From Isoetes taiwanensis (lineage: Eukaryota; Streptophyta; Lycopodiopsida; Isoetales; Isoetaceae), in NCBI GenBank assembly GCA_021234155.1, contig JAJEKV010000002.1, positions 28,512,262 through 28,576,261 on the forward strand: a stretch of 64,000 nt of DNA, given 5' to 3'. Positions 11,212-23,175 of this stretch are shown here, one piece after another. A model generated the notes under the pieces. The model was not told the DNA's origin. It made no database searches and worked only from the letters and a program-made list of their open reading frames with translations. Every line of letters begins with the position of its first letter. Positions within the stretch are counted from its first letter, which is position 1. The translations under genes were made by a program, and so were the position numbers.

Positions 11212-11786
11212 GAATTTGGTTTCCTACATTGTATTCAACCGTTATAGATTCACTAAAGTAATTTGGATTTTTATTTTAAATCAATTTGCATTGCAACATC
11301 AAAAGATCCAGCCTTTGTAATCCAGTGCATTGTATGAGCCAACTGTAAGACAATAAAATGGTGGCTCTTATCTATCATTTCTACTAAAGAAAGCATTCCA
11401 GTTCCATTATAGAAGAATGCAGTACATGACATAGAGAGACGAACCTGTTGTCTCTTCAGCAGCCACAATTGTACTAGGATTTACAAAAGTGTAATATAAA
11501 GTCCACGTTGAACATAAATCATTGAACTCTATAACAAAATGCTTCACACAGATGTGTTTTCATCAAAACTTTTTTGTGTTGTTGTCTCCTATATTGTGGT
11601 CATCCCAAGTTTGCACTTGTTGAAATAGCAGAACCAAACTAGCAAAACCATGTCGCGTGAACTGACTTGCAGTTATCTGGAAATTGCGCTGCTTATAATT
11701 GTTTATCCGCTTTACAAATATTTAGGCCCCTGGTCACTGGGAATGCTCACTGACATGGCAGTTGATATATATAAATCTATAGGTTC

Positions 11787-13548
11787 TCAAAATAAGCCTA
11801 GCAAAGATCGCTTGAAGAGTCGCCATATTGGCCATATATAATCCAGGAAGTCCAAGAACTTTTCATAGCGTTAGGACAAAAATTCCAATAAAATCCTCTT
11901 GAAATCTGAACATGCTTGCCCACTTTAAAAATATAACGCAATATTAAGCCATCTTTCCTTAATAGTGTTCAATGTTCTCTTTAAAATTTTCCCTTAACTT
12001 CCCAATTGTTGCATATATATGTCCTTACTAAGTGCCTTTATGGTAGATTCTGTTCTTTTGACAAATTCAGTAAAAAGCATTGAAAATTGTATCCACCAAG
12101 ATACCACCAAGAGTGGCAGTAAGTCTTTTGATACATCAAAACCAAGGAGGCTGCTGCCGCAATATAGGAAGAGCGGCTGCAGGTGAAAGAAAGTGATTAA
12201 ATGATGTCTCTCAGATGGCAGACACAATACAACTAGGTAATAACATCTAGTTTTAATAACTTACAAGAGTAGTAGAGGCCACTTCACCCAGGGTTCAATG
12301 TTCATCCAAAACTCTGCCACTTTAGAACGTTATGACCTACTTATCTAAGTAGAAGACCCAGTTGCATCAAAATTTTGCATAGAGTGACGGAGATCTTGAA
12401 GCAATCTTTTTGTATACTGCAAAGGCTCTTGTTCTTTCAAGTTTCTATTCATCCTTTGGATGTACTGAATTTTAGCAAAAGGCATCCAACATCCTTCTGC
12501 CTAAGAAACTTAGAAACTTCTACTGAATGAGCTGGAGGCGCAGAAGTCTCATTTTTCTCGGAATCATTTTCTGTTGCAATATCCTGAAATGATAATGCTT
12601 GAAACCTGTTTCTCTTTCTATGTCTGCACCTCCTTGTTAATGATGAAACCACAAATTTTCTGGAAAAATAAGAGGAAAAAAGGGATAAAATTGTCATTTA
12701 AGAGAATTCTTTGTCACATCATATTCATCACTGGCGTGCACTATGTTACCTTGAGAGCCTTATGGTGCTGCGATGGCATTTTGCTCTAGATAAACTGGGA
12801 GAGTTTATTATCAAATAAGCATTTTGGGCTACTTTCTGAACAACAACTAGGTGAGATATGCATGTTACTTGAACAGCCTGCAAAAGGAATTTGATTAATT
12901 AAGTTAGAAGAAACTCAATTGCTTCCCTAGGCAATAACATGGCAAGATGAAGATCAAAGAATACACTCCTATCCTTACCCGCACTTGCACAGATGCCATT
13001 GCCTTTACTCAGACATTAAACTTGTGCTGCAGTCGAGCATTGCACGCCATTGTTGCAGATTTCCTGCATGCACCTACATTCAGTGTCGTCGAAATAATAG
13101 AACAAAACTGTAAGCTTTGTGTACGCTATCTACAGTACTGAACATCCCCACAACTATGATTGTTTTAACAGAGTGTGCCATATTCTTACAGCACAATTAT
13201 GCACTGCATTACTAACAGAATCCCAAAGCTTCATCATAAGCACGCAGCAGGACCCAGAATTCAGCATTTAGTCTACATAACACATTCAGGAATTGCTGCC
13301 TTTCATGAGGGTTTCTCTTATAGACCATTGCCTCATGCAATATGCATTCCTAAGACGCTAGAATCATATTGTTATACGAGCTAAAACTGCAAACAAGAAT
13401 ACCAAATTACGAGGTAGACATACCGATGACATTGTTGTTGAAACCAAAACAGCGAAGAAAAAAGTCTTGACAAAGTTGGGCGAAGTTGATTGATTGATGG
13501 TTATGGTGAGGAATCCTCCAAGACGGCAGGATAACATGCCGGAACTGG
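11787..13548 (-). pseudogene. Damaged copy of the gene at 56,682-58,493
   Basis: This is the copy A counterpart of an unrecognised multi-exon gene that reads openly in copy B. Here the second-last exon is frameshifted: near 12,455-12,485 the text departs from copy B and stops early. The last exon has lost about 30 bp around 12,095 relative to copy B and carries further indels near 12,005. Many differences are plain C-to-T or G-to-A changes, not the CAG/CTG corruption seen elsewhere, so the decay is probably real. The first recognised exon (about 13,427-13,548) remains similar but contains an extra GTTG. Function unknown. Confidence 0.6.
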
Positions 13549-14959
13549 AAGAAAAAAAGAAACCCTATCTGCACAAGGAGGGTTTTAAGGGGATAATTTA
13601 CACGATTCATTTTTTCTTTTTTGTGAAAGCACGGCCGCAACTTGGCTAATGGCTAATGCATTTACTTGTGAGCTTGGCATTGGTTGGTTCATTTGCAAAT
13701 CCATTTCCATCTAGTATCAACATTTGCATAGGAATCAAAGCAATGAATGTCACTTTTGTTACATCCCATTATGACAATTTAATTTGGGTGACCCCCGAGT
13801 CACAAAACCTCAGATAAATGTGGTATCTCACAAAAACACAAGAGATCTCAACTTTGGCCCGTAGAAAACTTCTAAATCTTTTACATCCTCGTCAATCATC
13901 CTAGAGGCCGAATACAAATCACAATTATCTTAAGTAAATATGATGGTCCAAGCTGCCCAAAGGAAATCCATTTTAGTAGATGAGCATGAAGGTGATTTTT
14001 GATTTTGCGATCTTCTCACCCTCTACACCCCTATCCTGTCATTCCTTACCAAATTATGCATCTAATATGCCTTCCAGTCTTGTTTTTCAAAAGTGATTAT
14101 GCAATCTGTTGGGATGTTCACTCATTTGAGCATATAAGTTTATAAGAACAAGCCTAGACTAGGGACCTATATTGTGACAACTTAAGAAGTTTCTTCATAG
14201 TTGGGTCGCTCACGAAATGCAATCCATTACTTGTTTGAATCTTTAGAGCTTCAAGTTTTGCTCATTCATTTCACAATGCCATCTCCAAAATCCATGCTTC
14301 ATCCTTAAGTGAGATCATTATATGCAATATCACATTTTGAATGACTTTATAAATCACTATATCCATTTAATGGATGGGGTTGCTCCCTGCATAGCCATCT
14401 ACTTTCATGAAGTATGTAGAATTCTCAAAAGGAACTGTTACATCCTATGCAAATCTATCCGTGATTTTTTATAATCTATCTTGATTTGTTGTCTGCATTA
14501 TTAGTTATTGTATGTTCAAAGGGTCTAGGCTTTACTACACAATGTAACATACCCTCCCTTGGTACATTTGCCATTTTGTAAAATATAGTAGTGGATCACG
14601 AGAGTTATAGCGGGAAGATATCCATCGATTACAAACTAACAACTGCAAAGATATAAATTGTCTAATATATTCTTAAATTTATCAAACATCATATATATTC
14701 AAGTAACTTGAACTATTTGTTCTCAAGTACATGATTAGCCCCAAACTATGCGGGGCTTATCATTCAAAGACCGTCTAAAATTTATTTCGATTGAATGCCC
14801 ACACATTCCCCACACATATTCCCCACACATTTTGTACATATTTAGGTACAAATACAACACATTAAACTATTGAAATGGCTACCCCAAACCCCCAATTGTT
14901 TTTGCTGATATTTATACAAGGCGTCCAATGGAAAGCTCGGACCGTAGGACAGTGTGAAT
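13549..14959. other. No gene recognised (copy A)
   Basis: AT-rich, nearly identical to 58,494-59,880. It holds only a short direct repetition of CCCCACACAT near 14,808-14,830. No open frame worth calling. Confidence 0.5.
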
Positions 14960-15720
14960 AATGTTGAAGTCAATGCAAGCGAAGATTCTGCTCTTAGTGA
15001 AACAATACATCTTTGATATTAGCCGCAAAAATAATAATAGTCTGGTCTATTGCCAATGCCTGAATACTTCGAGGGAGAACAATGGATAGATGCCCGAGAG
15101 AATTTGTCAATGGTCGTGGTGTTCATTTCATGAATCACGTCATCAGGGAGGACTATCTGTATATTCATCACTGAAAAAGCACCTATTACCCTCAAGGCAA
15201 TGGCCTTACGAAGAGTACAAACAAGACACTGGTCACGATTTTAAAGAAAATCTGGCATGTCTTCTATAGTCTTGATATCACATTTTGCGGTTGCGGAACC
15301 GGAATGTTGCAATCTTGCCCATAGCAGCTTTTCGAGGTACAATGCTAGTCGGAAGCAACAATACAAGTCTTGCCAGCGGTTCTTCTTGCGTCTTTGATCG
15401 AAGTCCATGATGTAAATATATGATCAATGGTTGAGTGTTAGAATCCCCTACATGAGGGGCTCCAGACCTCTATTGCTTACCCGTCTAAGCCAACTGCTAC
15501 CAGAATGCCCGCTAGCGGTTTTGCAAAACCAACTGGACCATGATTGTTCGATAAATGGTCGCATTGAGGGTCCTTGCCTTGTAGATGGGAACAACCCCTG
15601 CTAGTGTCAATTAAATTGGGTTTATGTCTTAATTTTTGGGACAAATTTCATATTGCATGTTTTTAGTAGCATATTCAAATTCACACATTTCACCTCAAAA
15701 TTATGAAAAACGTAATATCA
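14960..15720 (-). pseudogene. LINE reverse-transcriptase remnant (copy A)
   Basis: On the minus strand from about 15,720 leftward, broken frames match the start of a non-LTR reverse transcriptase: a PIYKASDP..PA.YRTIMVSP block (clear in copy B) and then a REKLWARL-like block. These are the fingers and first catalytic region of jockey/CR1-like reverse transcriptases. The frame is interrupted and the YADD region is not found, so it is a truncated dead element lying next to the DUF7869-type protein. Confidence 0.55.
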
Positions 15721-15916
15721 TGTTATTTACAAAATAGTCAATATTTCACAATATAGCACCATATCATAAAAGCGTGATAACAAAATTTACATAGTTATTC
15801 AACTTTCTTCAAGCACCCCAATGATATCATAGTCTTTTTCACGACATCACGAGGGTATTGTAATTCTCGCATTTCTAGGCTGAATAGTGTTTGGAGTCCA
15901 TGAGTACAAAACACTT

Positions 15917-18907
15917 TCATAGTCTAGCCAAAGATCGGGGGATCACTTTCAGTTCTCCTCCATCTCTTTGTCCAACAATCCCGGTACCTTTCTTTATCCG
16001 ATCGTTGGTCAATTGATGCCTTTGGACACCACCATTCCACCCGCACATGGTTGAAGTTAATATTACCTTCTTCTTTGCAAATATCGAGATAGTGAACCCC
16101 AACCACCTTTGGATATGTATCTAAATCTGGCGGGCTTTACTACCACAAATTGGTGGCATTCGGTCGATGGAAGGTTCATAAGCATCCATGCCTAGAAACT
16201 TTGGCCTATTGTTCTTAGGACCAACATAGTGTTTGTCGAGAAGGAGGAGGAGCATATTGCTTGCGAATGCTACTTTACAGTGTCATCAAAATCCCTCGGC
16301 CCGGCTAAGGTCTTCCACCTAGTTTTTAGGCAACCACCCTTCTTTCAATTCATCGAGGATGTGTCTATCTCCCCAACGGGTTAATCACCTTCTTCCGGTA
16401 AGCCACCAAGGCACGGTTGGTGTGTCATCTGGATTGGTTTGCCAATGCTTTATATAGTCTTGGATTCCTTCCTTAGTCAATCCCAATTGCTTCACTTCTT
16501 GATTAGGTTTTAAAGCTTTTGGTTGACCTAGAGGTATCATAGGCTTGCCATTCTCATCTCTCGCCATATTTCCTCCCCTCCTCTCCACTCATCCTCTGAA
16601 GGTCTCATCTTCCATTGGAAGATTGGAATCCCATCTCTCACCCAAAAAGTGAACTGCTTGAGACGGAATGACCTTCAAGATCCAATGTATAACCATCCAC
16701 AAAGCTCTTCCAATCGGGCACTTCTTCTATGAGAAAGATATAGGGTTTGGAGTAGTGCATTCATGCAAGATTTCCATTAGCCTAGGAAAGTTGGTCCTTT
16801 GTTTTGCTTCAGTATACAACTATATTTGCCAAATAATGCATCCACATCCTCATGGGTATGCCCGGGCATAGAAACCCTAAATTAACTCTTTCAAATATCC
16901 CCACAAATTAAGTAGGATAGGAAAGAAAACATCCACTGTTCTTATTTTGGCGGCAATTATCAAGTTGCAAGAGAAACCTTTTGGGTAGATCTTGAGGTTT
17001 AGCACGTGAAGTTGAAGCTCCAACATGTTCATTAGTCCCATGCTTCCTAAACCTTGCCTTGCTGAACTTTTCAATATTATTAGGGTTTCCATCTAACAAT
17101 GCTCTATGTAGTGCACAGCTAGTTGTAAGGTCACGGAGGTGACCATTGTATCCATTTTCATAGTTTCTCAAACACCTCATGATACTCCCAATATGAAAAT
17201 CTGGACCATCACTCCACAACTCCAAACTAAAATGGCCATAGTAGGTTTGATTCTGCCCATGCAAGATTGCCCCAAAACATCCACCTGTTCTTATTTTGGC
17301 CAGCACAATTATCAAGTTGCAAGAGAAACCTTTTGGGTAGATCTTGAGGTTTAGCACGTGAAGTTGAAGCTCCAACATGTTCATTAGTCCCATGCTTCCT
17401 AAACCTTGCCTTGCTGAACTTTTCAATATTATTAGGGTTTCCATCCCCAATGTAGTGCACAGCTAGTCAGGTCACGGAGGTGACCATTGTATCCATTTTC
17501 ATAGTTTCTCAAACACCTCATGATACTCCCAATATGAAAACTGGACCATCACTCCACAACTCCAAACTAAAATGGCCATAGTAGGTTTGATTACTTCCCA
17601 TGCAAGATTGCCCCGTCATTGAGATCGTAAAGGGTATGATCTTCCACATGACTTTGGTATATACTTGAATTGTGGAAGACAAGTCTTTTTGCTGGTCCAT
17701 CTTGTCATGTATAATACATAAATAGTTATTGGGTTCTAATCACGGATAAAGTCCTCCACATCCAATAACATGATCTACATGATAGTTGGTCATCATATGG
17801 TCCTTCATATGCTCCCTTATCCTAGCCCTTTGACTAGGTTGCACAGTCTTATCAAGAGTCTCCTTCAACTTAGCACATAAATTGCACTTTGCAAAGTTGT
17901 TTGAAGTTGCTATGGTGACATGATTGAAATGCTTCTTCCATAACCTACTAAAAGCTAGGTTGGGATATTGGAAGAATTCCCAATTCTCGTAGGGAATTCA
18001 CTTCTTCAAAATACTCTTTTGAGTACAATGTGATGGCAACCTTTTCTCAACAACCTGCTCTTCCCTTTTCATCCCTTCTACTTTTGTGTGGCATAGACTC
18101 TTGCATTGAAATCAAAATATTTTTTCAAATATCTCCTGGCGATAAGGTCCTAGGCTGTTGGTCTCAACAAACCATTATTTCCATGTAAAAGCAATCCTGT
18201 TCCCCTCTGCTGTTTTTTTTTGCCAATTATGCCATGAAGAAGTTGGAATTGCATGGATACTCGCCATGCTTTTGCACATATCCATTTGCCTAGCAAAAGG
18301 TATCTTTTTTTCGTTTGGGTTTCTTTCATCTTGAAGTGCATGCTTTCGAAGATTGTGTACATGTAGGTCCTCCTCTCATCAATAGTGTACTCTTGAAAAG
18401 TGGCTCTTGCTTCCACCAATTGTTCTATTGTAAAGAATTGCATACAAGCACTCCAACAACAATCTGCAGCCCCTAACCTTCACCATTGTCTCACGTTTGG
18501 TGTCACTATTCAACTTGGCTCTTTTGCTAGGATAATGTCGGCAAGCTGATACTTCTCCCCTTTGGCCTAGGTTTAGAGTTCCAACCGCCAATGGATCAAT
18601 ATCAAGACAATCATTGTCCCAACAACCTCGGGCTGGAAAAATATAATCCTCCACAAATTGAACACTACTTATAGGCCATGCCATGATACAAGGAACCTCA
18701 ATTGCTTGACACAACCAAAACATTCCTTGTCACCCAAACCTTTACCTTTCGGTTGTCTTCCAACATCGAAATTGCAATACCAATATTGTCTTCCCCTAGC
18801 CTTTCATCATTAACAGCTTGACCGAGGATCACGCTAGCACAATGACTCATTGGCCTACTATTTCCTTGTTGCACTTGTGCATGATTCTCACCTTCTTGTT
18901 CCTCCAT
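15917..18907 (-). pseudogene. DUF7869-type transposon-like protein (copy A)
   Basis: The start is at 18,907 (MEEQEGENHAQVQQ). Leftward, successive broken frames give a basic segment (HYPSKRAKLNSDTKRETMVK), a helical part (FFTIEQLVEARATFQEYTID), a C-x2-C region (NFAKCNLCAKLKETLDKT), MDQQKDLSSTIQVYTK, LNDGAILHGQNQTYYGHFS, QLDNCAGQNKN, the C-terminal module GLTKEGIQDYIKHWQTNP and VEWWCPKASIDQ. The DNC.GQNKN motif followed by a GHTHEDVDA motif (seen in copy B) is the hallmark of a domain found in many repeated, transposon-like proteins of plants and other eukaryotes (DUF7869 as I know it). I infer a DDE-like nuclease fold but cannot prove it. The core is tandemly duplicated at 16,926-17,614. About 1,000 residues would be needed to cover it all; no continuous frame remains. 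Confidence 0.65.
16926..17614 (-). repeat. Tandem duplication of the DNC.GQNKN core, 348 + 341 bp (copy A)
   Basis: Units 16,926-17,273 and 17,274-17,614 are near-identical direct repeats beginning AAAACATCCAC and ending GCAAGATTGCCCC. Each encodes, on the minus strand, the stretch from the ILHGQNQTYYGHF block to QLDNCAGQNKN. The same duplication is in copy B but shortened. Confidence 0.92.
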
Positions 18908-19317
18908 TGCACCCTACTATAGAGGACTAATTGTTTTCTTCAACATTCTTGCTAGGAGTTGGTTTTCATTGATATTGCTCTTTTCAATATGTTGCACACC
19001 ATCTTGAGTTGGAGGCACCATTGACCTAGGCAAATTGCACCCTTTTTAGTCAATGAGTAGGAAAAATTATTACACCATAAGATAAAAAAAAAATCACGTA
19101 CATTTATGGAATATGTAGAGGTAAATCAAATTTTTTTTAAAAGCAAAGAAATTCCTTGGAAATAGGTTTACTATAATAATAACAATGAAATGTCGAAATC
19201 ATTTAAAACAAGAATTTTAAATGGCAACAACAAAAATGATATTTATATAAATATATCCTAATTTTAATTATCGAAAATTTGGATATATGATTCTGAAAAA
19301 GACATATAGCTGATGGG

Positions 19318-19473
19318 CGTGAGAATTTATTATCCATAATAATATACCTAGATGATATAAATTTGGCCGGAATTTCAATGCGCTGGCGTGTTATTTGAGG
19401 CAATAAATTATTCACACTAATTTCTAATTAACCCTATATAAATCCGGTTCACGCCTCAAGACCTCCCTTACAT
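19318..19473 (+). repeat. TATA-box-bearing direct repeat, unit 1
   Basis: Shares with 20,529-20,701 the blocks GTGAGAATTTATT, GCGTGTTA, ATTATTCAC, TTTCTAATTA and CCTATATAAATCC at the same order and spacing. TATATAAAT followed by a C/T-rich stretch looks like a core promoter. It could be a pair of degenerate LTR ends or a duplicated promoter. Confidence 0.6.
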
Positions 19474-19880
19474 CCAAGTTTTTTTTTTACGCCCGCCATG
19501 AAGCGTTGACCTCGGCCTTTCGAACTTCATGAAGAACAGAGGTCTCGTCAAAGAGCGTCGGGTTGAAGAACTCCCTCTATTTCCCCCATAGATTTTTCTT
19601 GCCCAATTCTCCTCGATTCCTCCTCGATGAAGAGGAGGAAGAGGAGTTGGACATGGAAGAGGAGAGTTGAGCTCCTCCTCCTCCTCGATGAAGAGGAGGA
19701 AGAGGAGGAGTTGGAGGAAAGAGGGAGGAGATGTCCTCTCAAGAGCACATGACAGCTCTGCTTGAGGGGTTGGCTTGACCACGAAGCAAAGAGAATGAAA
19801 TCTCGAGGAGGAGGAGGAAGAGGAGGAGGAGGCGGAGGAAGAAGAAGATGAGGAGGAAGGTCGACAATTGACCGGTTTTA
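19474..19880. repeat. GA/TC-rich low-complexity tracts
   Basis: Runs of GAGGA, AGAGGAGGAAGAGGAG and their complements at about 19,610-19,725 and 19,805-19,862, including two arms CTCCTC...GAGGAG around CGATGAAGAGGAGG that can pair with each other. Frames crossing them give only Ser/Arg/Glu-rich text, so no gene is called. Confidence 0.75.
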
Positions 19881-20528
19881 GAATGGTTGAGAGATGAGCG
19901 AGGTTTGCATGTACGCTTTTATTATTATTTTTTTGTTTTGCATGTCTTTCTTTTCTAACACCTTTCTTTCTTCTTTTTGTTGCATACGTGGAAGATCAAT
20001 GATCAGATCCCAGGCCCCTTTTGTTTTTAGTTTTGCTCTGAAGCTTTGGACACGCCTCAGGGCATATTTTTCATGTAATTTTGTGAAAAAGCCTTGGGCA
20101 CACTGCTTACAAGCCTTGGCTTACACCTTTGCATATAAACTTTTATGAATGAAATCAAGCGGTTTTCATAAAATTTTCTTCAAAGCAGTGTTCTTGAGCA
20201 GTTTTTTACGTACATAAAATTATTTGAATTAAATCCAACTGTTTTCTCCAATTATTTTGTCTCCTGTTCGTCTGCTGTTTTCTCTAAAATTTTGTATCTG
20301 CAAATTTTGTCTCAACAAAGTCTCGGGAACACTATAAATCAACCACATGAGAAATCTCTGATTCATCACAGTAACCATAGGAAATTTTCCTATACGACCT
20401 AAAACAATTCCCCAACCTTACAAGTCATTTTTTAGCCTTGATAATTTTGCCTTTAAAATCATTTTTAATTTAGCCTATATAAAATTTATAAATTCTATTT
20501 TTTCGAATGCAATAAATGGAATAAAATG

Positions 20529-20701
20529 CCGTGAGAATTTATTGCATGAAATGCAATATTCTCCATATATACCATATACATGTCATGTCTGGCGGGAAGA
20601 CCGTACGCCAGGCGTGTTAATTCAAGCAATCAATTATTCACGCTAACTTATTTCTAATTATGCCTATATAAATCCATTTCACGCTCTCAAAGTTCCTACA
20701 T
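20529..20701 (+). repeat. TATA-box-bearing direct repeat, unit 2
   Basis: Partner of 19,318-19,473, with the TATA motif GCCTATATAAATCC near 20,660-20,675. It stands about 320 bp upstream of the small ORF at 20,994. The interval 19,881-20,528 is AT-rich with no recognised gene. Confidence 0.6.
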
Positions 20702-20993
20702 TTTCTTCCTTCCTTCATACGATTTGCCGGTTGCACTTCTGCTGTGTTTGGATCCGTCCTCTTGAAATCTTGGTGAGCAGATTTATATTCAGCAATGTTA
20801 GATGTTTGGTTTCGGCAATTTCTAACTTACTAAAAGACTCCGCCTTTTAGTTCTGTAGCATCTGTAGCAGAGGACTAAGGTCTGCGAATCGAAAAAGCCT
20901 CGAATTAAAACCACAAGCATAGTCCTCCAGTTCTTGAATCCTTCCGGCCTCGAACTCAAGGTTAGTTTTCATTTAGTTTTAAGTTTCATCTCA

Positions 20994-21077
20994 ATGGCGG
21001 GGTTTAATCCAAGAAGACAAGCTTTTGCATTTGCTTTCGAGCCGGAGGCGGATGATGTTTATGAAAACCGAGAATAG
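20994..21077 (+). CDS. Small ORF of 27 residues
   Basis: Reads MAGFNPRRQAFAFAFEPEAD and a few acidic residues before TAG. The context CTCAATGGCGG is a good plant start context, and it follows a TATA box and a GTTAGT splice-donor-like site at 20,961. It may be the true start of a longer gene broken by an error, or chance. Confidence 0.2.
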   Translation: MAGFNPRRQAFAFAFEPEADDVYENRE

Positions 21078-21307
21078 TTTTTATAAACTTCATCCGCTTC
21101 TTTTTGTTCGAGTAAATTCTTGAGTTTCTCTTCTGAATTAATCATGCTATTGCATGCAAGTTTCTATTATGAATAAGTGTAGTAGAAAGCATTAGAAAAA
21201 TCGAAAGATAATATTTGAAACACACCGAAGATAATATTTGAAACACGCCGCGTGTTTTTATGCTAACAACCTTCAACATGAATACCGCGGCTTCGGTGCA
21301 CTCGAAA

Positions 21308-21423
21308 GAGGGAGAAAAAAAACATATGCGGATAGATAAGTAAATAGATAAAGGCGGGGCAATTCGCGTAAATAATTGTGCGGCGCTTTATCTATTTATC
21401 TGTCATTTTTTTTTTCTCCCTCT
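21308..21423. repeat. Hairpin with about 45-bp arms
   Basis: The left arm 21,308-21,354 (GAGGGAGAAAAAAAACAT, then GATAGATAAGTAAATAGATA) pairs with the right arm 21,383-21,423 (TTTATCTATTTATCTGTCA, then CTCCCTC). The loop is about 28 bp. It may be a small MITE. Confidence 0.75.
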
Positions 21424-21968
21424 CAATGCAATGCCCAGTATAGTTTTTCCTATATAGCGGTTTACACGCTGAAATGCAAAACAATTTTTATCCCTAGTTT
21501 CAACTTTTTACGCTAAAACACGGTGTCTCTTAGTTTCTAAGTTTATATAAATAAATAAATATAACCGTCGTCGTGAATCTTGATACTCGCTCACTTCCTA
21601 TTGATAGATGCCAAGTTACATTAATCACTTTCTATTGGTGGCGAAGATGCATTGGAATTACATTAGGGCCAGCAATCACCACGGCCCGACTCGGTTAAAC
21701 CAATCTCGGTCGGTTGAACCCAGTAGAAGCACCAATCGGTTTTGAGCACCCGGTCTTGCAACCCCCGGAGTACTTGGATCAAGTAATGATGATGGCGGCG
21801 AGTGCGAGGCAATGATAGATCTCGGGCTCTAGGGCCCTTGCAATCCACGGTGGCCCTCTTATCTAATCACTTCGAATCACGGTACATGCATTGATCGAGA
21901 AGTGAATCTAATTATCCGTCGACTCGAGATTCAAAATGAGGAGCTGCGTTTCTTAGTGGTTAGCCTCT

Positions 21969-22241
21969 ATGTCCGGATGCCCCAACCACGAACCACTACC
22001 ACAGGCGGTATATGATGCAATGGAGATGGCTCAACCAATGGAACCACTACACCGGGCGGTATCTGATGCATTGGAGGTTCAACCAATGGGCGGGAGGTGG
22101 AAGCGGGGAGGAGGAGCAGGAGGTGGAGGTGGAAGCGGCGGGGAGGTGGAGCTAGAGCACGGGTTTTTCTTGGGGTTTTACGTCGAGTTCACTATGCCCA
22201 GCTATGGAAATGGGAGTATCGATAGCCCGGCTACTCGGTAG
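21969..22241 (+). CDS. Gly-rich ORF containing a 50-bp tandem duplication
   Basis: A 90-codon frame. A stretch reading PLPQAVYDAMEMAQPMEP is followed at once by PLHRAVSDALEVQPMG, encoded by a tandem duplication of about 50 bp (about 21,982-22,085). A GGGAGGGGGSGG run follows. No domain is recognised; it could be the N-terminal part of a gene or non-coding. Confidence 0.25.
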   Translation: MSGCPNHEPLPQAVYDAMEMAQPMEPLHRAVSDALEVQPMGGRWKRGGGAGGGGGSGGEVELEHGFFLGFYVEFTMPSYGNGSIDSPATR

Positions 22242-23050
22242 GCTGGCTTGAAACAATGATGCAGGATTTTGTCTAGTTTTATCCGGTTTATCCAGATTAT
22301 ATACAATTGTAAACTTTTCCAATGAATACAACAAATTTTGTCTACTTCTATATTTCTACAATGTAATACATGTTACATACCTTTTTAAGCGGTTTCTTGG
22401 CCATGCAACAAATGTTCCAACACTTTCTCCAACCTATCCCCAAGGGTGTCTGCGGTAAAGCTTCATCCATAGCGCAGCCCGATTAATCCTTGTAACTTCG
22501 GACATACTTATCCCAAGGCGGAATTCCATGACGGTTCTGATCGGATCGATGGAGTCGATCTTGCATAATCCTACTCTCCTTTTACGATTTGTAGTTAACA
22601 TGAAACATTCATCTTGACCTTTGCAAAAAATTGCTATTCGACACCTACTATTGGAAATTAATGTTCAAGCTATTGGAATGAGATGAGTACCAGAATTCTG
22701 TAGCCATTCTTGAGAAGCTGATTTGAGTTCTTGAAATCACAGGCGCTATGGAAACTCTGGCGGTCGGAAAAATTCGAATCAAAAGAAAGATTAGGTTAAC
22801 TACGTTTAGGCGGGATAAATTTGGCGGGATACTTTTTGGGTAGATGGTTTTAAAAACTTAATGAAAAGTCGTGGTGAACGGGTCTTCGTCATTATTATTT
22901 GTATGTGTCAAGAATATTTGAAGCTTGCATTTTTGTGTTTTCTTGAAATTCAAATTTCTCTATTTCTAAATGCATGTAGAAAAAGCTATTTCTTGGCGAC
23001 TCGGCCGTATCAAATCAGCGACCTTCGGACTGTTACTAGGCGACTCGGAG
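22242..23050. other. No gene recognised
   Basis: Mixed-composition sequence without a frame or repeat that I can support. Confidence 0.4.
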
Positions 23051-23175
23051 ATGTCTTCTAAAGCGAATCGAGGTGAGGCGGCCAGAGGCGAGGAAGCGGT
23101 GGAAGAGGAATCTCTAAACCGGCTCTTCTCAAGTTTCGGAGGGCGTTGATCGAGAATACCGAAACCCTATTCAAG
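23051..23175 (+). CDS. Possible first exon, acidic N-terminus
   Basis: Starts MSSKANRGEAARGEEAVEEE and after one frame change continues RRALIENTETLFK up to a donor AAG|GTATTT. The acidic start and the donor look like a genuine 5' exon. The coding-like stretch from 23,877 on the same strand may belong to it. Unrecognised family. Confidence 0.3.

Larger units (their letters stand above)
1499..19190 (+). repeat. Large duplicated block, copy A
   Basis: This block recurs in the same orientation at 46,498-64,000. Both start at ATTACACTTAAATAACTTTC, and the order of every feature is the same. The offset is about 45.0 kb at the left and 44.8 kb at the right because of small indels. Flanking DNA on the left is unrelated (PPR tail here, LINE side there). 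On the right, similarity is still strong at 19,180, where copy B meets the window end, so the true length is unknown. Long stretches are nearly identical, while 11.5-12.85 kb is clearly more diverged. Confidence 0.95.

Noticed and set aside
19468-19782. 104-codon minus-strand frame rich in Leu, Pro and Glu
   Set aside because: Produced by GA/TC-rich low-complexity sequence.
21941-22010. tRNA A-box-like string (TAGTGGTTAG) suggesting a tRNA or SINE
   Set aside because: No B box at a proper distance and no cloverleaf pairing; more likely chance.
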